From the NCBI GenBank assembly GCA_903831925.1, contig CAIKZV010000606.1, forward strand, positions 1-7,623: a stretch of DNA of 7,623 nt, in the 5' to 3' direction. Below, one piece after another: positions 1 to 6,684 of the stretch. Made by a program: the position numbers and the translations under genes. The first letter of the stretch is position 1. Every line of letters starts with the position of its first letter. Below the pieces are notes generated by a model, which made no database searches, was not told the DNA's origin, and saw nothing but the letters and a program-made list of their open reading frames with translations. This DNA is from an uncultured Burkholderiales bacterium (GTDB taxonomy: Bacteria; Pseudomonadota; Gammaproteobacteria; Burkholderiales; Burkholderiaceae_E).

Positions 1-1
1 C

Positions 2-1060
2 ACCCACTACCAGTCGCCCGAGGTCATCCAGGCCAATATCTGGGACATGGTCGTCGACTGGCTGGCTGCCGGCATCGATCCGGCCAAGTCGGTGCTCTTC
101 ATCCAGTCATTGGTGCCCGAGCATGCCGAGCTGCATCTGCTGCTGTCGATGTCGACACCCCTGGGTTGGCTCGAACGCGTGCCGACCTACAAGGACCAGC
201 AGGAAAAGCTTGCTGACCGCGACCTGACGACTTATGGATTCCTCGGCTACCCGCTGCTGCAGGCCGCCGACATCCTGATCTATCGCGCCGCCTGGGTGCC
301 GGTCGGTGAAGATCAGGTGCCCCATATCGAGCTGACCCGCGAACTGGCGCGCCGATTCAACAATCTCTTTGGCAGTGATCCCGATTTCGAGGCAAAGGCG
401 CAGGCCGCGATTCGCCGCCTGGGCAACAAGCGCGGCACCATCTATACCGATCTGCGCACGCGCTTTCAGCAGCAGGGCGATGCACAGGCGCTCGAGCAGG
501 CGCGTGCCCTGATCGAAGGCACGCAAAGCCTGTCCAGCGAAGAGCGCGAGCGTCTGCTCGGCTATATCGCCGGCTCACGTCGCCAGATTCTCACCGAGCC
601 TCAGGCACTGTTGACCGAGGCCTCGCGTCTGCCGGGTCTCGATGGCCAGAAGATGTCCAAGAGCTATGGCAACTCGATCGCGATGCGCGAAGACCCGGCT
701 GCGGTCACGAAAAAGATTCGCACCATGCCGACTGATCCGGCGCGCGTGAGGCGTACCGATCCCGGTGAGCCCGACCGTTGCCCGGTCTGGCAGTTGCATC
801 AGGTCTATTCCAGCGCCGAGCAGCGCGAGTGGGTGCAGGCGGGCTGCCGCAGTGCCGGCATCGGTTGCCTCGAATGCAAGCAGCCAGTCATCGATGCAGT
901 CATTGCCGAGCAGCAGATTTTCTTCGAACGGGCGCAGCCCTATCTCGATGACCCGGCTCGCCTGAAGGCGATCATCGCCGACGGTTGCGACCGGGCGCGG
1001 GTCGTGGCGCGCGAAACCATGCGCGAAGTGCGCGAAGTGATGGGCCTGTCTTACAGCTGA
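2..1060 (+). CDS. trpS: Tryptophanyl-tRNA synthetase, N-terminus missing
   Basis: Class I aminoacyl-tRNA synthetase that activates tryptophan with ATP and charges tRNA-Trp in the cytoplasm. The window opens inside the gene: the frame is already open at base 2 and reads THYQSPEVIQANIWDM, so the ATG at 47 is internal. About 50 residues, including the HIGH-like ATP-binding motif, lie upstream of the window. Visible family landmarks are the stretch PEHAELHLLLSM, the sequence GEDQVPHIELTRELARRFN, and an intact KMSKS loop at 650-664. Between RFN and KMSKS there are about 99 residues, against roughly 32 in the short E. coli-type enzyme, so this is the long type with an extra, probably helical segment known in several beta- and gammaproteobacteria. 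The C-terminal anticodon-binding part contains GCLECKQPVIDAVI and ends normally at a TGA. The gene converges on the cyclic-di-GMP gene with a 22-bp gap. The identification is very secure. Confidence 0.97.
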   Translation, partial: THYQSPEVIQANIWDMVVDWLAAGIDPAKSVLFIQSLVPEHAELHLLLSMSTPLGWLERVPTYKDQQEKLADRDLTTYGFLGYPLLQAADILIYRAAWVPVGEDQVPHIELTRELARRFNNLFGSDPDFEAKAQAAIRRLGNKRGTIYTDLRTRFQQQGDAQALEQARALIEGTQSLSSEERERLLGYIAGSRRQILTEPQALLTEASRLPGLDGQKMSKSYGNSIAMREDPAAVTKKIRTMPTDPARVRRTDPGEPDRCPVWQLHQVYSSAEQREWVQAGCRSAGIGCLECKQPVIDAVIAEQQIFFERAQPYLDDPARLKAIIADGCDRARVVARETMREVREVMGLSYS

Positions 1061-1068
1061 TCGGATCC

Positions 1069-1083
1069 GGCCCTGCAAGGGCT
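1069..1083. terminator. Possible bidirectional hairpin between convergent genes
   Basis: The gap between the trpS stop and the stop of the convergent gene is only 22 bp. It holds a small hairpin: GCCCT (1070-1074), loop GCA, AGGGC (1078-1082), which a G-T wobble can lengthen by one pair. There is no T-run on either side, so it does not meet the usual pattern of an intrinsic terminator. I call it only because of its position between two converging stops. An 8-bp palindrome CGGATCCG (1062-1069) lies next to it. Confidence 0.3.
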
Positions 1084-3926
1084 CAAATCGGGGTGGTTTC
1101 ACCCTTGATCAGATGCATCTGGCGAAGCTGCGGCAAGGACTCGAGGAAGTCCTTGAGCTGACTCAGCGGCAGCGGCTCGCTGATGAATGAGCCCTGCATG
1201 CTCTCGCAGTCGAAGGTGCGCAGCGCTTTCATTTCGGCAGCGGTCTCGACGCCTTCGGCCATGGCTTCAAGCCCGAGCTTGCCGGCGAGTGTCGTGATCG
1301 CCTGAATGATTGCGGCATTGCCGCGGTCTTCGGGCAGACCGCGAATGAAGGTCCGGTCGATCTTCAGGCCGTTGACCGGCAGGTTCTTCAGATAAGACAG
1401 CGAGGCGTAGCCGGTGCCGAAGTTGTCGATGATCACCTTGATGCCCAGTCGCCTCAGTTCGGTGAGCAACGCGATCGTCTTGTCGCTGTTGTCGATGAGG
1501 GCGTTTTCGGTCAGCTCGATGCGCAGCAGACTGGCCGGGAAATGGCGCTCCGCCAGCATGCCGTTGAGCTGCGCCAGAAATCCGTCTTCGGCAAGCTGGC
1601 GCGGTGAAATGTTGACCGAGATCGAGACATCGGCATAGCGGTCGAGTCCGATCTCGACTCGGTCATCAAGTGCCCGGCGGATCGCCCAGATGCCGATTTC
1701 CTTCATCAGATTGCTCTGTTCGATGGCCGGCAGGAAGCGCTCCGGCAGCATCAGACCGCGGGTCGGATGGCGCCACCGCATCAGGCCCTCGACGCCCACG
1801 AGACGGCGTTCGCCCACCGCAAGCACCGGCTGGTAATAGAGATCGATTTCGCCGCGTTGCAGCGCCAGGGGAAATTCGGCGCTCAACTGGAGCTGATCAC
1901 TTCGTTCGTCCGAGACGTTGCCGGCAAAGAAGCGCACGTTATTGCGGCCTTCCGACTTCACCTGATACATCGCCGTGTCGGCGCATTTGATGAGCAGTTG
2001 CGCCTCGGTGCCATCGTCCGGCGATACCGCCACGCCGATCGAGGCCGACAGGAAATAGGCGCGGTTCATCAGCACGAAAGGCCGCTCGATCGCAGCCAGC
2101 ACCTTGCGTGCGATCTGCTCGATCTGGGCGCGATCGCACAGATTCGGCAGCAGAAGAATGAATTCGTCACCACCCATCCGGCCGGGGACATCGGTGCGCC
2201 GGATCGATTCGCGCAGTCGCTTGGCAACGTCAATCAGCACCTGGTCGCCGACCGAGTGTCCGAGCGTGTCGTTGATCAGCTTGTAGCGGTCCAGGTCGAC
2301 ATAGAGCACTGCGGCCGGCTGTCCTATCCGCAGTACGTCTTCAAGCTGATGCGTCAGATAGACCCGGTTGGGCAGGCCGGTCAGGGCGTCGTGCAGTGAC
2401 GCATGCATCAGCCGCTGCTCGGCGTTCTTGCGCTGCAGATAGAGAGACATGGTCCGCGACAGAATCTCGGCAAGCTGCATCAGCAGGCGTCCGGCCCGAA
2501 AGCCGGTCGGACCGAAAAACAGCATGGCAGACAGCACGTTGTTGCGCTCATCCAGAATCGGCGCCATGAAGGCGGCCTGCTGGCCCAGCTCCTCGGTGCT
2601 GTAGCGCGCAACGAAGCCCGGTTCATCCGACAGGTCGGGCAGCCAGACCGCTTCGCCGCTTGACCATGCGCGTCCTTCCAGGCTGTCGTGAGACATCGGG
2701 ATCTGGTTCGGCAGCGCCGACAGCATCTTGAGGATGGCCGGATTGCCCCAGCGCTCCCGAACGGTGATGGCGCGTGTGCCGGGGATCTGGACCAGGTGGG
2801 TGCCGCCGGACCAGCCCATCAGACCGCACACCGCAATGATCAGCGCCACGAAGACCCGGTCGGTCTCGGTCTCTTCACGCATGATCGAGGCCATCTCGCC
2901 TTCGACCTGCAGCAGCAACTGCTGGTAATACTCCTTGGTGATGGCCCGACCAACGCCGCGATAGCCCTGGAAATTGCCGCCTTCGTCGAAGACCGGACGC
3001 CCGCTCAGGGTGACGTGATGGACCTGTCGGGTCGGATCGAGAAGGCTGAATTCAAAGCCGTCGAAGGGACGTTTGGCGCTCAGATCATTTCGGTGCCGAC
3101 CCCAGTCGGCTTTCGGAAAATCGATCGGTGCCAGCTCCCAGTGGTGCTTGCCCAGACCTTCCTTGATCCAGTCTCCCCCGAGCGCTGCAGCCGCGCTGTC
3201 CGACAGAAAACTGATTCGCTGCTCGAGATCGGTCTCCCACACCCAGTCAGCAGACAACTGGGTCAGGTCGCGAAATTTCGATTCGCTCGCCGCCAGCATG
3301 CGCGCCATGTTTCGCATCGCCGAGACGTCCTGGACGATGCCTGTCAGCCGCAGCGTCGAACCGCTTACATTGCTTTCGGGCAAGGCGACACTGCGCACCC
3401 AGACGGTTTCACCTTCGGGCTTGAGATAGCGATACTCGATCCTGACTTCACGGGCGGTCTTGATCCCGCGCCGATGGGCGGATTGCCAGCGCTCCTGATC
3501 GTCAGGATGAATGTTCGACAGAAACACGCGCGGCACCGGCGCTGGTGCCGACGGATCGACGCCGAAGAGGCGATAGGCGCCGTCGCTCCAGTGGAACTTT
3601 TCGGCTTCGACCTCATACGACCACGACCCCAGGAGCGCGAGTCCTTCGGCGACATGTGCCGGCGTGACCGGGTTGGCTGTCTGCACGGCGGGGGGCGCCG
3701 ATGTCTCGGTCGCGCTATCACGGCGAGTCAGCAGATAAACAAGGATCCCGACGGCGATCAGGCCGACGATGACGGCGGTTGTCAACGCCACAGTGCGAGT
3801 CCCGGATGCGATCAGACCGACTGCTGCCGCGGCCATTGCCACGCAGGCGCAGACTGCAAGCAGCAGCCAGCCCTCGCGGTGCGACTGCACGCGTGCGTAC
3901 AATGATTTGACTGCGTCACGCTTCAA
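1083..3926 (-). CDS. Membrane-anchored PAS-PAS-GAF-GGDEF-EAL cyclic-di-GMP protein
   Basis: Predicted to make, and possibly break down, the second messenger cyclic-di-GMP. Two membrane helices (about residues 19-40 and 47-66) with a 6-residue loop anchor it. The remainder is cytoplasmic: PAS 1 about 94-207, PAS 2 about 213-333, GAF about 345-498, GGDEF about 505-667 and EAL about 683-932. The GGDEF domain looks active: GGDEF is at 585-589, the metal-binding aspartate lies in DLDRYK (D544), NDTLGH follows, and an RxxD inhibitory site (R576/D579) sits at the standard distance. In the EAL domain, N772, E804, E807, D834, K855, E891 and Q911 are kept. However, the signature reads EGL (713-715), and the DDFG loop reads DNFG (N835), so one metal-binding aspartate is lost. 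Phosphodiesterase activity is therefore doubtful. The start is a TTG preceded by GGGTGG at 7 nt; no ATG, GTG or TTG lies upstream in frame before a stop. It is monocistronic and faces against both neighbours. The ligands of the PAS and GAF domains cannot be told. Confidence 0.95.
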   Translation of the reverse strand: MKRDAVKSLYARVQSHREGWLLLAVCACVAMAAAAVGLIASGTRTVALTTAVIVGLIAVGILVYLLTRRDSATETSAPPAVQTANPVTPAHVAEGLALLGSWSYEVEAEKFHWSDGAYRLFGVDPSAPAPVPRVFLSNIHPDDQERWQSAHRRGIKTAREVRIEYRYLKPEGETVWVRSVALPESNVSGSTLRLTGIVQDVSAMRNMARMLAASESKFRDLTQLSADWVWETDLEQRISFLSDSAAAALGGDWIKEGLGKHHWELAPIDFPKADWGRHRNDLSAKRPFDGFEFSLLDPTRQVHHVTLSGRPVFDEGGNFQGYRGVGRAITKEYYQQLLLQVEGEMASIMREETETDRVFVALIIAVCGLMGWSGGTHLVQIPGTRAITVRERWGNPAILKMLSALPNQIPMSHDSLEGRAWSSGEAVWLPDLSDEPGFVARYSTEELGQQAAFMAPILDERNNVLSAMLFFGPTGFRAGRLLMQLAEILSRTMSLYLQRKNAEQRLMHASLHDALTGLPNRVYLTHQLEDVLRIGQPAAVLYVDLDRYKLINDTLGHSVGDQVLIDVAKRLRESIRRTDVPGRMGGDEFILLLPNLCDRAQIEQIARKVLAAIERPFVLMNRAYFLSASIGVAVSPDDGTEAQLLIKCADTAMYQVKSEGRNNVRFFAGNVSDERSDQLQLSAEFPLALQRGEIDLYYQPVLAVGERRLVGVEGLMRWRHPTRGLMLPERFLPAIEQSNLMKEIGIWAIRRALDDRVEIGLDRYADVSISVNISPRQLAEDGFLAQLNGMLAERHFPASLLRIELTENALIDNSDKTIALLTELRRLGIKVIIDNFGTGYASLSYLKNLPVNGLKIDRTFIRGLPEDRGNAAIIQAITTLAGKLGLEAMAEGVETAAEMKALRTFDCESMQGSFISEPLPLSQLKDFLESLPQLRQMHLIKGETTPI
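3898..3903 (+). promoter_or_regulatory. Possible -10 box for the methyltransferase gene
   Basis: TACAAT on the plus strand lies 23 bp before the ATG at 3927 and 56 bp before the alternative ATG at 3960. It matches the sigma-70 -10 consensus at five of six positions and lies inside the first codons of the divergent gene. No convincing -35 box is found 16-18 bp upstream. This is a sequence match only. Confidence 0.25.
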
Positions 3927-4580
3927 ATGATGACCACCCGCTTGCGCTGGCGCTCCTTCATGAATCAGAAATCTTCAGTTGACGACAACGCCTTGACGGT
4001 AACGACCGGATCGCCGCTGCCGCCACGATCTCATGACACCGGCCCGTCCCCGCCATCGGCCTGGGTCATGAGGTGGTTACCCTTCATCCGACGCGGCGGA
4101 CGAGTCCTTGACTACGCAAGCGGGTCGGGGCGCCATGCCCGCCCGGCCTGCGCGGCGGGTCATGACGTCCTTGCCGTTGATCGGGACATGGGCGCCCTCT
4201 CCTCATTGCAGGGTACTGGGATCGATACTTGGCCGGTAGACCTGGAGCATGGGCGGTTGCCCTTCGGAGCCGAGCGGTTCGACGCGATTATCTGCACCAA
4301 CTATCTGTTCCGGGCGCGACTCGATCTGATGGTTTCCTGGCTCGCGCCGGGCGGCCTGCTGATCTACGAGACCTTCGCTCAGGGAAACGCCCGCTATGGC
4401 CGACCTGCCAACCCGGACTTCCTGCTGCAACCGGGCGAACTGGCCCAATTGGCCTTGCGTTGCGGTCTGCATCTGCTGGCGTTTGAGGACGGTTACCTTC
4501 CGACACCGCGTCCCGCTCGCCTGCAGCGTATGGTTGCGCTCGCGCCGCCTTTCGACCTTGAGCGATTCCCATTGGTCTGA
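3927..4580 (+). CDS. Class I SAM-dependent methyltransferase, substrate unknown
   Basis: A small cytoplasmic methyltransferase with a Rossmann-like fold. Motif I is VLDYASGSGRH (residues 60-70, DxAxGxG), followed by an acidic residue at the end of strand 2 (AVDRD, D85) that should bind the ribose of SAM, then PVDLEHGRLPF and FDAIICTNYLFR. The later stretch LLIYETFAQGNARYGRP and FLLQPGEL resembles a family of roughly 200-residue methyltransferases that I recall next to dapA in betaproteobacteria. Many relatives have CG where this one has SG in motif I. No substrate can be inferred. The start is uncertain: tandem ATGs at 3927 and 3930 and a further ATG at 3960 (residue 12) all lack a good Shine-Dalgarno sequence, and the first ~40 residues look unconserved. 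The start at 3960 would free 33 bp for the divergent gene's leader. It ends 56 bp before dapA, so read-through into dapA is possible. Confidence 0.88.
   Translation: MMTTRLRWRSFMNQKSSVDDNALTVTTGSPLPPRSHDTGPSPPSAWVMRWLPFIRRGGRVLDYASGSGRHARPACAAGHDVLAVDRDMGALSSLQGTGIDTWPVDLEHGRLPFGAERFDAIICTNYLFRARLDLMVSWLAPGGLLIYETFAQGNARYGRPANPDFLLQPGELAQLALRCGLHLLAFEDGYLPTPRPARLQRMVALAPPFDLERFPLV
3934..3939 (-). promoter_or_regulatory. Ribosome binding site supporting the TTG start
   Basis: On the minus strand GGGTGG lies 7 nt before the TTG at 3926. It is an imperfect but well-spaced Shine-Dalgarno match and is the main support for starting the cyclic-di-GMP gene there. A better match, AAGGAG, occurs further upstream on the same strand but about 26 nt away, with no usable start behind it. 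Confidence 0.35.
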
Positions 4581-4602
4581 AAGTGTTGCCGACTCCCTGA
4601 GC

Positions 4603-4608
4603 TAGAAT
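4603..4608 (+). promoter_or_regulatory. Possible -10 box for the dapA-bamC-MBL operon
   Basis: TAGAAT lies 28 bp upstream of the dapA ATG in the 56-bp gap after the methyltransferase gene. It matches the sigma-70 -10 consensus at five of six positions. A TTGCCG at 4586-4591 is a fair -35 match, but the spacer is only 11 bp, so the two cannot pair as a normal promoter. If used, this -10 would give a leader of about 20 nt. Confidence 0.35.
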
Positions 4609-4636
4609 CCCCCCTTTACCTGCAGGCACCATCATC

Positions 4637-5515
4637 ATGATCAAAGGCAGCATCGTGGCAATCGTCACGCCGATGCACGAAGATGGCAGTCTTGATCTGC
4701 CCCGTTATCGGCAACTGATCGACTGGCATGTTGCAAGCGGCACGGCGGCGATCGTTGCGGTCGGTACGACCGGCGAGTCGCCGACTGTCGATGTCGATGA
4801 ACACGCCACGCTCATTCGCGTCGCGGTCGAACATGCGGCCGGCAGGCTGCCGGTCATTGCCGGCACCGGAGGCAATTCAACCCGCGAGGCGATCGATCTG
4901 ACCCGGCATGCTGCGAAAGTCGGTGCGAGCGCATCACTGCAGGTGGTCCCCTACTACAACAAGCCCGGTCAGGAAGGTCTTTACCGCCATTTCCGGGCGG
5001 TTGCCGAGTCCGGTTCGCTGCCGGTCATCCTTTACAACGTTCCGGGCCGAACGGTTGCCGATCTGAGCAACGATACCGTCGTGCGTCTGGCGCAGGTCCC
5101 CGGCATCATCGGCCTCAAGGATGCGACCGGTGATATGCCGCGCGCCTGCGATCTGCTTGATCGGGTGCCCGAGTCCTTTGCGCTCTACAGTGGCAACGAT
5201 GATTCCGCGCTGGCGCTGATGGCGCTGGGTGGACACGGCGTCATCTCGGTGACCGCCAATGTCGCGCCGGCGCTGATGGCAAAGATGTGCGCGGCCGCGC
5301 TCGAAGGCGATTTCGCCGCCGCGCGCGCCTGCAATGACCGGCTGCTTCCGCTGCACCGGAAGCTCTTCGTCGAAGCCAACCCGATCCCGGTCAAATGGGC
5401 GCTCCAGCAGATGGGCCGTATCGAAGGCGGTATCCGCCTGCCGATGACGCCGCTTGAGCCGCGCAACGTCGAGCAGGTCAGACTGGCATTGCGTCAGTCA
5501 GGGGTGCTGGCATGA
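4637..5515 (+). CDS. dapA: 4-hydroxy-tetrahydrodipicolinate synthase
   Basis: Condenses pyruvate with aspartate semialdehyde, the first step specific to diaminopimelate and lysine synthesis, feeding peptidoglycan. It is a cytoplasmic TIM-barrel enzyme, normally a tetramer. At 292 residues it has the same length as the E. coli enzyme and the catalytic residues fall at the same numbers: T44 and T45 in GTTGES, Y107 in PYYNKP, Y133 and R138 in YNVPGR, and the Schiff-base lysine K161 in GLKDATGD. Of the residues lining the lysine feedback site in E. coli, H56, N80, E84 and Y106 are kept, while A49 is proline and H53 is valine. Lysine sensitivity is therefore plausible but may differ. The ATG at 4637 gives the correct N-terminus (MIKGSIVAIVTP); its Shine-Dalgarno (GCAGG at 4622-4626) is weak. 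Its last four bases overlap the bamC start. Confidence 0.98.
   Translation: MIKGSIVAIVTPMHEDGSLDLPRYRQLIDWHVASGTAAIVAVGTTGESPTVDVDEHATLIRVAVEHAAGRLPVIAGTGGNSTREAIDLTRHAAKVGASASLQVVPYYNKPGQEGLYRHFRAVAESGSLPVILYNVPGRTVADLSNDTVVRLAQVPGIIGLKDATGDMPRACDLLDRVPESFALYSGNDDSALALMALGGHGVISVTANVAPALMAKMCAAALEGDFAAARACNDRLLPLHRKLFVEANPIPVKWALQQMGRIEGGIRLPMTPLEPRNVEQVRLALRQSGVLA
5500..5504 (+). promoter_or_regulatory. Ribosome binding site for bamC
   Basis: AGGGG lies within the last codons of dapA, 7 nt before the bamC ATG at 5512. The good match and spacing support the overlapping ATGA start and translational coupling with dapA. Confidence 0.5.
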
Positions 5516-6672
5516 TTCGCCGTTCCAGTCTGGCGATCTTCGTGCGCCGCGCCCTGATTGCGACCCTGACAATCGCCATCCTCGGCGGCTGCTCCTATCT
5601 CACCGATTCGATGCGCAGTGCGTCCAGCATCGATTACAAGTCGGCGTCCAAAGGCCCCAATCTCGAAGTGCCGCCCGATCTGGTGACACCGAAAGCAGAC
5701 AACGCCTTCGTCGTGCCGGTCGGTCCGTCGGCCGGTACAACCTACTCGGCCTACAACCGCAGTCGAGCGGCCGCGACCGATCGCACCAACACCGCAAGCG
5801 CTGAAGTCCTTCCCCAGTCGGGCCCGGCACGCATCGTTCGTGAAGGCAATCAGCGCTGGCTGGTGGTCGATCTGCCGCCTGCGAAGGTCTGGCCGGTCGT
5901 GCGCGACTTCTGGCTTGAGTCCGGATTTGCGCTGATGCTCGATAACCCCGAGTCGGGAATCATGGAGACCGACTGGAAAGAGCAGCGACCGCCGGTCGAC
6001 TCCTGGCTGCGAAACAAACTTGCCAGCGTGCTGGGCAGCGCCTACTCCACGGGGGTCAGGGAAAAATTCCGCTCGCGTCTCGAGGTCGACGGTACCGGCA
6101 CGGATGTGTTTGTCTCCCAGCAGGGAATCACCGAAAAGCTGGTCGGTGTTCAGAATGATTCGACCATCTGGACTCAAAACCCACCCAGTCCCGAGATCGA
6201 AGCTGAATACCTTCAGCGTCTGGTCCTGAAGTTCCTGCCTCAGCAGCCGAAGCCCCCGGAGACGGCTGCGCTCGAGACGGTGGTCCTGCCGAATCGGTCC
6301 AAACTGATCGATGTCGATGGCCGCAGTATCATCCAGCTGCCTGATTCCTTCGACCGATCCTGGCGCCAGGTCGGGCTTGCACTCGATCGCAGCGGATTTA
6401 CCGTCGAGGACCGCGACCGCTCCAACGGCATCTACTACATCCGCTATGTCGATACCAATCAGGCTGAGAACCAGCCCGGCCTGTTCGATCGGGTCTTCGG
6501 CACCGGTGCGAAGAAAAACCTCGCAGGCAAGAAGTTTCGGGTAACCGTCGCTGCCGATACCGGCGGCTCCCGAATCGGCGTGCTGGATGACAACGGCGCA
6601 CTGCCCGCCACCGATGCCGACAAACGCCTCGCCACCCAGATTGTCACGGTGCTGAACGACCAGTTGCGCTGA
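5512..6672 (+). CDS. bamC: Outer membrane protein assembly lipoprotein BamC (NlpB)
   Basis: Accessory lipoprotein of the BAM complex, which inserts beta-barrel proteins into the outer membrane. The N-terminus is a lipoprotein signal: basic residues, a hydrophobic stretch (about 14-24) and the lipobox LGGC, giving acylated C27 as the mature first residue. Next comes the unstructured segment with the BamC hallmark LEVPPDLVTP (51-60), the part that in E. coli lies along BamD. After a low-complexity linker (about 61-105) there are two helix-grip regions, about 106-245 (QRWLVVDLPPAKVWPVVRDF) and 255-386 (the latter with GLFDRVFG and IGVLDDNG). At 386 residues it is somewhat longer than the E. coli protein (344). 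It starts inside the dapA stop codon, and the dapA-bamC order matches E. coli. The assignment rests on the lipobox, hallmark and context; sequence in the grip domains is divergent, as usual for BamC. Confidence 0.92.
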   Translation: MIRRSSLAIFVRRALIATLTIAILGGCSYLTDSMRSASSIDYKSASKGPNLEVPPDLVTPKADNAFVVPVGPSAGTTYSAYNRSRAAATDRTNTASAEVLPQSGPARIVREGNQRWLVVDLPPAKVWPVVRDFWLESGFALMLDNPESGIMETDWKEQRPPVDSWLRNKLASVLGSAYSTGVREKFRSRLEVDGTGTDVFVSQQGITEKLVGVQNDSTIWTQNPPSPEIEAEYLQRLVLKFLPQQPKPPETAALETVVLPNRSKLIDVDGRSIIQLPDSFDRSWRQVGLALDRSGFTVEDRDRSNGIYYIRYVDTNQAENQPGLFDRVFGTGAKKNLAGKKFRVTVAADTGGSRIGVLDDNGALPATDADKRLATQIVTVLNDQLR

Positions 6673-6684
6673 GCGGTTTCGGTC

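Noticed and set aside
2688..3905. A 405-codon open frame on the plus strand, opposite the 5' part of the cyclic-di-GMP gene
   Set aside because: It mirrors the codons of a clearly real GGDEF-EAL gene with PAS and GAF domains. Its translation has no recognisable domain and is rich in H, R, D and Q as expected for an antisense shadow in GC-rich DNA. Stops are rare by composition alone.
3907..3912. TTGACT as a -35 box for the methyltransferase gene
   Set aside because: At a 17-bp spacing the -10 position reads ATGACC, already at the start codons, which is not a usable promoter.
4586..4608. TTGCCG and TAGAAT as a complete sigma-70 promoter for dapA
   Set aside because: The spacer is 11 bp, far short of the usual 16-18 bp; only the -10 match was kept, at low confidence.
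5494..6177. A 227-codon minus-strand open frame across the start of bamC, and a similar 228-codon one across the MBL gene (6739-7425)
   Set aside because: Both lie fully antisense to conserved genes, have no recognisable motifs and have no supporting start context.
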